NCBI GenBank assembly: GCA_000711775.1 | Contig: ARYC01000267.1 | Span: forward strand, 62,001 to 126,000 | Length of the DNA stretch: 64,000 bases | Reading direction: 5' to 3' | Origin: Oxytricha trifallax | Lineage: Eukaryota; Ciliophora; Spirotrichea; Sporadotrichida; Oxytrichidae | In this document: positions 24,427-36,100 of the stretch, one piece after another | How positions within the stretch are numbered: position 1 is the first letter of the stretch | How the letters are laid out: each line of letters starts with the position of its first letter | The notes under the pieces: generated by a model | What the model was told of the DNA's origin: nothing | The model's database searches: none | What the model saw: the letters and a program-made list of their open reading frames with translations, nothing else | Program-made: the position numbers and the translations under genes

Positions 24427-25406
24427 AATTTGACCTCTATAGATAAAGATTCTTTTAATTGGTATAAGAATAACCGAATATCTAAATCTCTTAATAAGAA
24501 ATAGAGGAAGAAAGAGCTTAAATGTTAATATTAAGTTAGCGGTTAAATGAGGCTTTTGGAGATTTTGAATTGGATGATGCGTTTTGGGAGGAAGTTGAAT
24601 AACTTCGGAAGTAAAGTTATTAGATTGAGGAAGAGGAGCGGAGGTTAGGTTTCCAAGATTTCCTAATAAATTGTTATATGTCTCTAGCTGCTATCATAGC
24701 CTCGTATCCTTCACTTATATTTGGTTAATACTAAAGTTATTCAATTAATAGCACATAGCAAAATAATTATAATGTTTAGACTAAAATATGGATGTAAATA
24801 GGGAGTTTCATTATTTATAATTGCCTCAATAATATTTATTCATTCAAATTATCTTGAATTAATTTTTTTTTAATTACTGTAAACATGATCTTATAATTCT
24901 TTGGCAATTTTTATAATAAAATTAGATTATTGATATCAATTAATTTACCTTTATAGTTTAGATATTTAAATGTTTTAAAATAAAATTAAATAATTAATGC
25001 ATTTAAATCTACTAAATAATATAAAACTAAAACTTTATTTAATAAATTAAGTTATTGACTGTGAAATAATTTTATTTTATTCGTACTTTAACTTTATAGA
25101 TAAATATTTTTAATTACTTTATTTTTTTAATAATTTTATTTCGAGAATTATATAATTGTAAAATTTTATAACAATTTCCTTTATTTCTAACATATAATTT
25201 TAAAGTCTTCCCTTATATACGAAAATGAAGATTGTAAAGAATCATTAACTTGCTCAATTTGCATGGATGACTTGTAATCTGGTTGCATGTTCAAGTAATT
25301 GAAATGTACTCACAAATACCACTCAAACTGCCTTGATGTATGGCTAAAAATTAAATTGTAGTGCCCTCTCTGTAAATAAATAGTGGAACTAAGTGATTTA
25401 ATATGA
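24427..25406 (+). CDS. R8: RING-H2 protein, 5' end unresolved
   Basis: Coding is clear from about 24427 (DLYRQRFFQLVQEQPNIQ, then EIEEERAQMLILSQRL) through EVEQLRKQSYQIEEEERRLG to AAIIASYPSLI, then after removal of 24721-25218 to YENEDCKESLTC and a full RING-H2 (CSIC ... CTHKYHSNC ... CPLC) ending at TGA 25404. It is shorter and less acidic than the others, with a likely coiled coil. No ATG was found in the first segment; an upstream exon is probable. It is closest to R7, sharing the IES position. Confidence 0.7.
24721..25218. other. 498-bp IES in R8, CTTATAT pointer
   Basis: CTTATAT lies at 24714-24720 and 25212-25218. Removal yields ASYPSLIYENEDCKESLTC, matching the SYPSQIYNSN...VTC of R4 residue by residue at the junction. 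It sits at the same codon region as the R7 IES but with a different pointer. Confidence 0.85.
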
Positions 25407-26430
25407 AAAGAGAGATAAAATATCAATGATTTATCTAAAATATAAATTTCTAAACCTTTTACGATAATTTGTATTAAAGAAATTATATAAATTAAAATAC
25501 ATTATAACAAATGAAAAATAAGAAATTATTAAGGAGGGAAGTTTTAGTGGAAAATTATTTGTTAACAATTAGAAATAAAAAATTTCTTTTATTTTCAAAT
25601 GAAAACTTCAATTTATTTATAAAAAAATCATTTTTTATGTGGGCAAACTTAATAACTTATTTTATTCTTGCTATGCAATTAGTAATTCAGAAATTTATTA
25701 TTAGACATTTAAATAAGTAATATAAAAAAAATTATATGCTTTTGAATATATTTTATGATTAATTCAATTATAATCATAAAAATTAATTAAAAGTACTATA
25801 AAAGAAATCAATAAAGTGAAGTTAATATTAAGTTTACTAAGAATCTGCAATTAACTAACGACATTAGCAAAATATTATTTATAATTTTATTTGTAGATAG
25901 AGCATCATAGATTGTACTTAAATTAAATTAAATGCTGATTAATATTTATTGTTGTCAGAGCACAAATAAAAAAAATGGAATTGAAAAAATAAATGTACAA
26001 TAAGAAAATAAATATCTTTTAAGCAATCAGGTCGAGTTTTTTAGATTTTCCAGTCAGTTTAAATATTACTATAGCAAGCTTAAAATAGATAATTTTTTAG
26101 TAATTAAAATAAAATCTCCATTTTTTACCTTATTTACAATTAAAATTTATCCATATAAATTCCTGATTAGGCCTGTTTTTATACCCAATAATTATCCTAC
26201 TTATTAAATTATATAAAACAACTCTTAAGAAAAATAATTAATTTAAGGGAATATTTATTATAAATATCAAAATTAAACATTAGTTTCTAATTAACAAAGA
26301 ACAGTCCTTTATTATTAAATAATAATTCTATTAACTCTTATGTAAAAGATTGTTGATATATTTATTATCGATCTTTAGTAGGAGTTTGTATAAAAATCAT
26401 AATTATTAAATAAATTTAGAAGTCGTTGTA
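25407..26430. other. AT-rich spacer, nothing recognised
   Basis: A small open frame at 25511-25720 has no family resemblance and ordinary AT-rich composition. From about 26430 the leader shared with paralogue A begins. Confidence 0.4.
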
Positions 26431-26703
26431 TCAAAAGTTCATTCTTGTTCATTAAACGACACCCTCTCATCCCTTCAGGTTGGACACATTTAAAATGTTA
26501 AATATTATTAGGGTGTGGAAATTAAGCTCAATATTAGTTATTAATTATTGCAATGAACCCATCTTTTCTTTGGTAAATATTTAATAATTAAAAGTGTAAA
26601 ATTAAAATATTGGACAACTAAGGGAAGCTTAAATTATTAAATTGCACTTACACACTTACATACTATTCATATCGAAATTACAAACTTAGGTAGTAACTTG
26701 AAC

Positions 26704-27895
26704 ATGTTTAATGGATATTCTCAGTCAGGGTAAGTATAACTTATGTAATTAACATAATTATAGACCCCTGGTAAGCACAGTCGGAAACACTTTTTAGAGT
26801 CATTAAAATGCTAATAACATTTCAATGCAGCACAGTCTCGTTGATTTATACAATTAGCAAAAAATGTAGCCAGCACATCAACCTGTACCAGATGATGAAT
26901 ATAGAGTGGTTACACTTGACTCACCAGAATTCCGTGCTTTTATCAAGAAAATAGAAGTCAATAACAATGAGTCTAAGCATAAACTTAGTGCCTGCCTACT
27001 TTGTTGGGGTTTTATTACTTTTTATCAGAAACGTAGACATTAAGAACACTCGCATTATACAGTAACACCGTCATACTTCAGAGATGAAAAAACCTTTTTG
27101 GGATTAGCTTAAAAGCATTCAAAGTATCTTGAGTAACCAGATGGTGGTGTGCTTGTTGGAATTTTCGCTGAATAATGCAAAATTATTGAGAGTTCTTATA
27201 TAAATGCACCTAACAGGAGTCATGCCTTCGCATAGAGCGGAGCTAGAAATGGAGGAGGTTTTGCAAACCAGTCTGTGAGTGAGATTAGGCAAGTGAGTTA
27301 GTAATAGATTAATCAAGAAAATCAAATTAAGAGACTTAACACTATGATTACTGCTCTATATGAGGAGTGCAAGATAAAGGAAAGAAGAATTATTGAGATT
27401 GAAGAGGCCATGATTTAAATGCAGCAACTTGTTTGTGGTAGTGGTGGCAATATCAAGCCTTTGACTATGATTGGAAGTAACTCAATAAATAATGATGCAA
27501 TATCAAGCAATTAATTTCCATCTCAAGGAGGAGTTTCTATAAACCAGTAGTAGCAATAAAACTTAATTGGAGCTTTTGCTAATAAGCCACATTAAGTCTA
27601 GAATAAAATTAACATAGCTGGATGCAGTTCTAAATAAGAAAAAAAGGAAAGACAGTCAATGATAAAAAAGTAGAAGCAATCAAATTCCCAAGATAAAGAC
27701 TAATCTAAAATTGAAGAATTTGACATAAGTTCAAAATTTGACAATACAACTGCTACTGGGACTGCTGATGACTCTACTCTAGACAATAAAAGTTAAACAA
27801 ATAGCAGCACTAACGAATGTAACAGTGATGACAACGACACTCAAAAAATGGAGGATTAAGCTTTATAACATGATATAGTCAATAACAATTAATGA
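26704..27895 (+). CDS. Paralogue B: divergent HSF-like protein with coiled coil
   Basis: 385 residues. The same architecture as paralogue A: MFNGYSQS, a 34-bp intron at exactly the same codon (26730-26763), a winged-helix-like region (YRVVTLDSPEFRAFIKKI, LLCWGFITFYQKR, VTPSYFRDEKTF), a coiled coil (EIRQVSQQQINQENQIKRL), a GAFANKPHQVQNKINIAGC block and a variable Ser/Asp/Thr-rich tail. The core is nearly identical to A while the tails diverge and this one is longer. Upstream DNA is also shared with A. It has no IES. HSF-like assignment is a structural guess; a transcription regulator of unknown target is the cautious reading. Confidence 0.75.
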
Positions 27896-27995
27896 AATTT
27901 ATAAGTAAAATGTTGTCTCAGTCAATTAATGTCAAGTTAGACTAATTAATTGCTTTTTATTAAAATTTTAAATATTTAATAATTTAGATTCTATC

Positions 27996-28072
27996 TAAAG
28001 TGTTATTTAATATGAAGGTCTGCAAGCACTTGCCAATAAAAAGATTACCAAATTACCAGGTAAAAAATGAAA
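27996..28072 (+). other. Orphan coding-like segment with an 18-bp match to the ZC2HC1 gene end
   Basis: Reads LDSIQSVIQYEGLQALANKKI and on to a TGA in one frame, preceded by TAATTTAG, which resembles a splice acceptor. The 18 bases at 28022-28039 (GCAAGCACTTGCCAATAA) recur exactly at 33010-33027, the end of the zinc-finger gene, in the same reading frame (QALAN). It may be a displaced exon/MDS or a remnant of a copied 3' end. Confidence 0.35.
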
Positions 28073-28300
28073 CCATTCTCATAAAGTTCTTTGTAATTGC
28101 CCTTATTTTTTGTCGATCATAAAGTTTAAAGATCATCTATACTGCAAAGTGCATATCATTACTAATTTATTTTAAATATTTATTTTTGCTGCGACTTTCT
28201 CGAATATTCCCACACTTTTTTAATACTTTCACTATATTTTTATCAATTTATTTATAAAGGAATCTAATTAATTGCTAAAGCTACCACATAACATTCTATA

Positions 28301-28867
28301 ATGAAAGATTTGACTACTATAACCCAAGAGGAGTACGATTTACTAGACTCAAAGTACAAGAAATTACTCTGCCAGACGACTAGACTATTATATAAACGTA
28401 ACAAACTTACCAAAAACAACGAGAATCTCTACAAATCCGTGAAATATCTTAAAACTGTCTTCAACTAACACTACAAGTAAGAAGTTAAAAATTAGCGTGG
28501 TTTGGAGATAAACGATATGACATCACTACAAATATAGCAATTATGCGATCCACAATACGACGGAGAAATCGATTAACTGTCCTCAGATGATGAATTGATC
28601 AATAAAAAGGTGTTTATGGTGGAGAAGGAGCGAGAGTACAGATCAGTCAAGAAGTTTGTTACAGAAGCTAGGAAGATTAGGCAGGAGAAAGAGAGGGAAG
28701 AAAGGGTGAAGATAGAGAAGGAGATGGCTCTTAAGGAGGTTAGAGACAGGTTTAAAATAGTCAAATAATAAGTCAATAAATAGAGTGTTAATGTTAAGGA
28801 TAAAAACATCAAGGAAGAAACATAAAATAACGGTGATAAGAAAGTGCTCTTCCAGGTCAAGAGATGA
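28301..28867 (+). CDS. Coiled-coil protein, 188 aa
   Basis: A single exon, MKDLTTITQEEYDLLDSKYK to QVKR and TGA. It is highly charged: leucine heptads at residues 10-75 and a long Lys/Glu/Arg helix at 110-165 (EKEREYRSVKKFVTEARKIR), with an acidic linker between (QLSSDDEL). No catalytic motif, membrane segment or known domain. The base composition is less AT-rich than the surrounding spacers, supporting a real gene. Function unknown. Confidence 0.7.
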
Positions 28868-29129
28868 TCATTTTGTTTTAAGTGTAGTAATTTATTAATA
28901 ATTTTTAATTTCTCATTTCTTACTAAGAATTATATTTTATTTTGCTTTTTCCTTGATGTAAATTCTTAAGATAAAAATTTTATCAAACATCATTCAGTAA
29001 AATTAAGAATAATAAACAAATTTAAGAGAATTAAAAAAAGCAAATGAAACAAGCAGAAGTAAGAAAATTAATAAATTTTTAATTTAATATAATTGACTAA
29101 AAAACTATAAAAATAGACTTCAAAAAGAA

Positions 29130-32100
29130 ATGAGTATTGTGCGAATATATAATAGCTTTAGATAATTGTTTATGAATCATTGTTTACTTTTGTGGGGTTA
29201 TTATTTCGAACAATAATAATATCGCAGCACAGTCCTAAATTGGGCTAGGTTCTCGATTACGGAAGCCAACTGTTGTCAAAAGGGAAAATACTCAAGAGAT
29301 CCCTCAAGATAGCACATAGAATAATTAAGTTTAATTGCAGCAGCCCTCACAATAATTAGTGCAATAAGAGCAGTAATAGCAATAGCATACCTAAAATTAA
29401 TATGATGATGATCCATACAATGAAAATTTTTTCTTAAACTCATCTAATAATCATGAGATTGCTTAAACGTAGAGTTATTCATAGACAACATATGATTAAG
29501 ATTTATCATAAAAGCATTCTTAACAGAAGCAGCCGCTTTTGCTAACTGATTTGCAAATAAGCAGCACTTAAAACGTATAACTTTAACCTGTCCCGAATAC
29601 CACAATCAGTAAGACACCTGTCATTAATAAAAGTAGTACCGCTGAGGTCAGTAAAATTTCTAAAATTGGGAAAGGGGGCTTCAGCAGTCTATAGAGCAAT
29701 ATTAGTAAACTTTCTTAGAGTTAGAGTCAAGCTTAAAAGTAATAGTAGCAGTAATAATAATAGACAAATGGCATTCCCAGTATTAGTAAAATCTTATGTT
29801 AGCAATAATAGACACAGCAGAAATAGGACATAACTCCAAAGACTAGTAGTACAAATGTCATTGCGAACTAAAATATATAGCAAACTTCTGATAGAAATTT
29901 CTCAAACTCTAGGATGAAGCCTCCATCAAATTACAGCAGTAACAGTCATTAACCATAATAGCAAGCATAGACTGAGAGAAATCCTTAATAAAAAAGCTCA
30001 ATAATAATGTAGTAACAATAGTAAACTTAATCTCCATTCACTAGGACATCATAATTAACTAAGCTTTAGTCAGCTCCAAAAACCCAGGAATATAGCAATA
30101 TACAGGAAAGATAAAGTACCACTCCATTGATGACCTAGACTTAAACAAAAGTAAACAATGGAAATACTACTTAGAATTTAAATGGGAGAGTCTCAGGTCT
30201 GCAGAGGCCATCGAGTTTAATTGGATAAGTAACTTAGAATAGAACTAGTACTTTGAGATAGCCATCAGCATTAACTTGATTAAAAAAATTAATATTAATT
30301 TATAAGATATAGTTAGATAATATTGAATAAATCTCATTTAGACAAATAAAACCCTTCATAAATTCAAAATGGTAAAACTCAATAATAGCTGCCCTAATAG
30401 TAATCTACAGTAGGACAGCTTAAACCATCATAAATGGGCCAAGGAATAAATAAAATTATCAACTAATAACTAGGATAGAGCCATTCTCATTAGCAGCAGT
30501 CTCAAATTTCAGAATAAATAAAAAACTTAAGCTAAAGCTTAACAAATAAATCTAGTAATATCTTAAGCAATAAGCCTCCTATCAAAAATGAGTAAACTGT
30601 GTAGTAAAATCAATAAATTTAAGATAGAAATCCTTTTGATATTGCTCCAGATGCCGAGGAGATACTTGAAAAAGCCTTTAAGATATCATAAAATTTCTCA
30701 ATGCACTCACCACCGCCAGATAAATCCAAAATGCTTGGTTAAAGTTATGGCTAAAATTAAATACCAAACTAAAACCAAAAATTTGGTTTTAAAAGTCGTT
30801 TAACAAGTGGAGGAAATCAAACCTTGAAATCTCAAAGTAATATGGGTATAAATATGAATAACACTATGATGAATGAATCTGTTAACTTATCACCCATTAA
30901 CCAACAAGAACTCGAAGACTCCCCAGAAATAAATAAGAAACAATTTGGATCAACTGCTCTCGGCAGATTTCAAAGGTAAAATAGGGGTGGAGGTGAAAGT
31001 GTACTTTAAAGTGCCTAATTTCTGAATAGTCATGTAAGTTTAGTACAATAAAATAGAGAAACAAAGATTCACTCCCAATATACTTCAGTAAATCCATTGT
31101 TAAATGAGCAGCAACAACAATAACAGCTTAATCAATCACAAATTGACTAATAGTAGGTAAAAACTGAGACTTCATTAAATAGATCAAATGTCTTTGACAA
31201 CACAAAACTAGAAGATAAAATTAAAGAGTTGCAATAAAATTTAGCCAGTCTCCCTGCTTCATTCAGCAGACCTAAGTCTAAATCATACTATAGTAACAAT
31301 TAACTACAGGGTTTGTACTAGAATCAATAGTAATAACAATAAAATTTAGTAAACTAATCGTAAGATTAGCATTAGCAGTAGCCACCTCCAATTAAATCTC
31401 CATTCCTAAGTAAACAGTAATATTTGACTAACAACCTTTCATAATCCCAAAATGGTAATTACAACATGTAAAGTAATTAACTTTCAAACAAAACTCATTT
31501 AGAATATTTCAACGATATCATGGACAACAATTTGAGGTCGAGTAGCGAAGCTGATGTTCTATTGGGAAGCACTTTAAGTACGAGTCCAGACAAAAAGTCT
31601 TTTGAAAATAATATGTAGTTTTAGTCAAACAACATCTAAAATAGCATAAATTAAAATTCCCAAAATAGTACAAATTACAATTCCATCCCATTCAACGCTA
31701 ATGAGCAATCCTCTAAAATTAAAATTTTGATAAATTCATAAGAAGAGGAAGAGAAGAAAGATTCATAAAATCATATGTTCAATAATCATGGGTTGACTCC
31801 CACAGGCCAATTTTAACCATCCCCAGCTCTAAGAAAGAAAATTTCATAAACTAGGCTTGGAGTAGGGTCTCTTTCTTTGAACTAATAATCAGCAGATACT
31901 CTCATTCAAAAAATTGAAGAGATTAATGAAGAGGAGCAGGAGATTCTACTTGAAAGTACGAAATAAATCTAAGAGTAAAAGAAACCATCCTTTCAAGGCA
32001 GTTTTGGACATAAGATTCAATAAAATAATATTTAAAACATATTAGCTTAAACTTCAATAAGCAGTAAAAGTGAGGTTCAGTTAGAGCCATCAACTAATAA

Positions 32101-33058
32101 TAACATTAATCCCTAGTAGTCAGGTCGGTAGAGACAAAGTCTCACTACTATGTATAAAAAGCAAAATAAACTTGGTCAAACTCAAAGCATGAATCCCTCT
32201 TTAAAAGAAGAGAAAAAGGAGTTGACTTTTCAATAGTAACTGTAGTTAAAAATAGAAGAGAAGATGCAATAGCAAATTCTCTTGGAAAAGCAATAACATC
32301 GTAGTAATACCATAGTTTCTAATCCATTTAATGCAACAAATAATTAAGCAGAAATGACTAGCGAAAAGATTAATACAGCTACTGTAAATTAGTAATAACC
32401 TCTGATTAGTACTAGAATGAGTTTAAATCCTTGTTAAGTCACCAAGTAGCAAAAGTAGAGCATGTAATTGTAATAAACTTTGGCATAGGGTAAACTTCTC
32501 AAGATCAGAAAGAAGTAAGTTAGATTTTTTCCTAAAAATTGTATTAATTATGATTATAGAATTGTGAGAGATAAGATAGAAGAGGGAGATGAGAGGCAAG
32601 AATGCGACCATTGTGGCAGACGTTTCATGGAGGAGGCTTTCCAAAAACATATAGTAATCTGTGAAAAAGTGTTCATTAAGGGTAGAAAAGTATTCAACAC
32701 ATAAAAATAAAGAACAATGGATGAAGAACATCAAAAGTTCTTGGAGACTGCCTAGACAAAATTATCTTACTATTAAATTGATGTTAAGCTAAATGATAAG
32801 TGGAAGATATATTCAGCTTAGTTTAGGGCTGCTATTCAATCAGCAAAAACTGGAAAAACAGTCGAGGGAGTTCCTGATGATAGAATTGAGTGCGAATTTT
32901 GCGGAAGAAAATTTGCTGCTGCACCAGCACAGAAACATATACCGATTTGCCAAAAGAAAGCAACAGATTTGCAAAACAAATTAAAATCATAAAAGATCAA
33001 CAGTTAGAAGCAAGCACTTGCCAATAATCCAAATTCTATCTTTATCTAATTAAGATGA
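29130..33058 (+). CDS. ZC2HC1-type zinc-finger protein with a long Gln/Ser-rich N-terminus
   Basis: A large gene of about 1,250 codons. A short first exon (MSI...) is joined through an intron somewhere in 29140-29220 to QSQIGLGSRLRKPTVVKREN. A GT...TTTAG intron is at 30248-30341. Most of the protein is disordered Gln/Ser/Asn (Gln runs encoded by TAA/TAG/CAG). Two C2HC fingers end it: ECDHCGRRF...H...C (about 32610-32670) followed by RKVFNTQKQR, and ECEFCGRKF...H...C (about 32890-32950). That order and the RKVF..QR link match ZC2HC1/FAM164 proteins, which are common in ciliated organisms and whose biochemical role is poorly known. TGA is at 33056. Confidence 0.8.
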
Positions 33059-33146
33059 AACTTAACAAAAAGATAAGAAATACTTATGATAATAAAATAC
33101 AGTAAATTGATTATAATCCTATTCTATTTATTTTTAACTTGATTTT

Positions 33147-36100
33147 TCAGAAATTGTAGATCTAGACTATCTCTTTTACTAATGTATTCTCAATTTCACT
33201 TGAGTTTTTGACTGCCTTAACGATTTCTTTCAAGTCATTCTTTTCTTTACTATCCATAAACATAAGTGTCATGTCAAAGTTTGATGCTTTAGCTAGACTC
33301 TTAATTAATTAAGCAGTCTGTTTGATATCCTCTGACAAGCCGAATTCCCTGAATACTTTCATTATGGAAGCGAATAGTTCAGGAGAAATTTCAACTGTCT
33401 TGAAAAGCTGCTCAATAGTGGCAGCAGGGATGTTAGTTATGTATTGGTAAAATTTGGGTAAGTCTTTCTTTAAGGAGTTGTAATCAGTTTCAAGTCCAGC
33501 AGCAGTCTTTGGTACTTAAACTTAATATAACTTAAATAGAAAAAATAAATTACAAGCACTTCTAGCCTAATAATTATGCCAGACTAACAGTACTTATTTC
33601 TTTAAGTGTTTGATTCATAAATTAATATCAGAGTTTATCTCATTAAATTTGAACTGGTCTTCTATGAGGCGATGTCGGCAGCTTTGTCAATAATCTCTTA
33701 GTTAAGGTTCTTAGTCTTCTTTGGTTAAGCTGGAGCGCTCTTTGTCTCTTCTTAACTTCCTGTTTTCTCCATTGCTTTCTAAATTTCTTCTGCTTATCTA
33801 CTTAGTTCTTGAGCTTTTTTCTCTTCGGCTTCAACTTATTCTTTCAACTCGTTAATGGTACTGCTCATTTCTTGAATTTTAGAAGTTTAAGTCTATGGTT
33901 TGGTCTTTTCCTCTGCTTACTTTTCTTTCTTTGCTTGTTGTGATTAGACTAACTTCTTCATGCATTCATCGAGCTCATCCTTAATGTCTTTCTTTGAGGG
34001 ATCTTGCTTAAATAGAGTCTGTAAGTCTTTCACACTCTCTTCAAACTTGCCGAAACTTTTGTTTGCAATTGCTTTTCTGAACAATGCCTTTGGATTGGCT
34101 GAATCTAGTTGTTTAAGAACATATTCTGCATCTTCAAAAGCTCTTATTTAATCATTAAGCTGATGATACGAGAGAGACCTGTTGGTGTAGATTTGAGTTA
34201 CCTTCAATTTAATGTCTCTATCTTTCTTAATATGCTCTGCATACTAGAGATAGAGTTCCACTCCTTCAGTGAACTTTTCAATAGCTTCTTTGAACTTTTT
34301 AAGTGAGTATTGGGCATTACCTGCATCCTTAAATTTGGCAATTTTGATTTCGATGTCAGACAAATCAACTTTATTAGCATCTTAAAGTGCCTTGGTGAGT
34401 CTGATAAGGGCTTTTGAGGCTTCTTAATTAGAAGGTTAAAGCTCTCTTACTCTAGTCATGTCATCCTTAGCATCTGCATACTTTTCCAAGTGCTCATAGG
34501 CATATCCTCTTCTAATGTAAGCTTTAGCAAGCATGCTTAAATCTAATTTACCAAAAGCGAAATATTAGTGACATAATTCTATAAAAATCTGAAAGATATG
34601 GTGCTCTTTCGATAACTTTAGTACAGTACTCAACTTCTTTCTTGTTGTGATGTCCTTGCTTGTAACAAGCAGCAATATTGTTAAAGATTGAAGCTTCAGA
34701 TTAAATCAAATCTTTCTTGAGATATTTCAAGTTTGGTATGTTTTTCTCTGCAACTTGAACTGCCTCCTCATATATCTTAATAGCATCATCATACATATTA
34801 TATGATAAATTGCCAATAAATAGCACTTTTAACTTAATTTTACCATTTATTGTAATTTACTTTACATTTATAATACCCTTTTTGTATTCAACAGAAGCTC
34901 TCTCCTTGATAGCATCCATTTCCTTCAAAACACTCTCAACTTTAACTTTTTCAGCCTATCTCTCCTTACTCTCTAAATCTTGCTGCACTTATTGAACTTA
35001 TGGTTGTTATGTCTTAACTGGGCTAGTAGTCTTAATTTGATCAGTTTATTTTTTCTCAATAACTGGTGTGGGTGCAAGTCTTGTTTCTTCCTCTTCTTCT
35101 TCTTCATCCTCTTGAATTTGGATGCGTTTGAAACTATTTGGTTGTGTTGGTTGCTCCTTCCACCATGTTTCATTCTCTTTGGATTGTACTACTTCAATAT
35201 CATGAATAATTAATTCAATTTGAGAAGTTATTAATCAATGTCATAAATGAATTATTGTTTTTAATACCAGCTTTTTTAGAATTGGTGTCTTATTACTTAT
35301 TCTTTGAATTTACATCAGTTTACTTAGTATCAGCGGAAACATTCTCAATCTTAATGGTAGAAGTTGATTCTTTCTCTTCCTCTTCATCACTCTCTTCTTC
35401 AATAGCAACTCTAACAAACTTCTTTGGTTCTTACTGTTAAGGTAGTTATTTATTTTCATCTTATGCCTTAGCTAATGGTTTTTATTAACCATTTTCTGTT
35501 GGTATATTTTATTGTTAATTAGAGGCTGATGAATCATTTTCATTGCTTGTTTTTCTTTACTTTTAGGCAGGTTTCTTACCTTCTTACTCTTTCCTTAGGC
35601 TCTTTAGTTCGTTCATGGCTTCTTTGTTATGAGGCTCAATTTCCAAAATGAATTGGAAATCCTTAACTGCCAAGTCTAACTTATTCACGGCTTGATAGGC
35701 TTTACCTCTACGGTGATATGCCTTAATAAACTTTGGGTCGATTTCTATGGCTTTATTCGAATCTTCGATAACTTTAGCATATTCCTTAAGTCTAAGAAAT
35801 GCTAAGGCTCTGTTTGAAAAAGTAGCAGCAACATTAGGGAGGAACTCGAGACTCTTAGTATAACATTTAATCGCTTCTTGGTACTCTTTAGCAGACATAA
35901 ATTCGTTACCTTTGATACGTTCGTTCTCGGCTATGTTCTTTTTCTCAATCTCCTCTATGGCAAGAGATCTAGCTGCACTATCTCTTTATAAGGACTTAGC
36001 TAAAATAGATTATTTTGAGTGAAATTATTAACTAAATCAACTTTGATACATTTCTTTTATTTATATTAATTTTATTGTATTTTTAGGTACTCTACCGCAT

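Noticed and set aside
25511-25720. 69-codon plus-strand open frame
   Set aside because: AT-rich composition, no Gln TAA/TAG use, no relatives in the window; likely chance.
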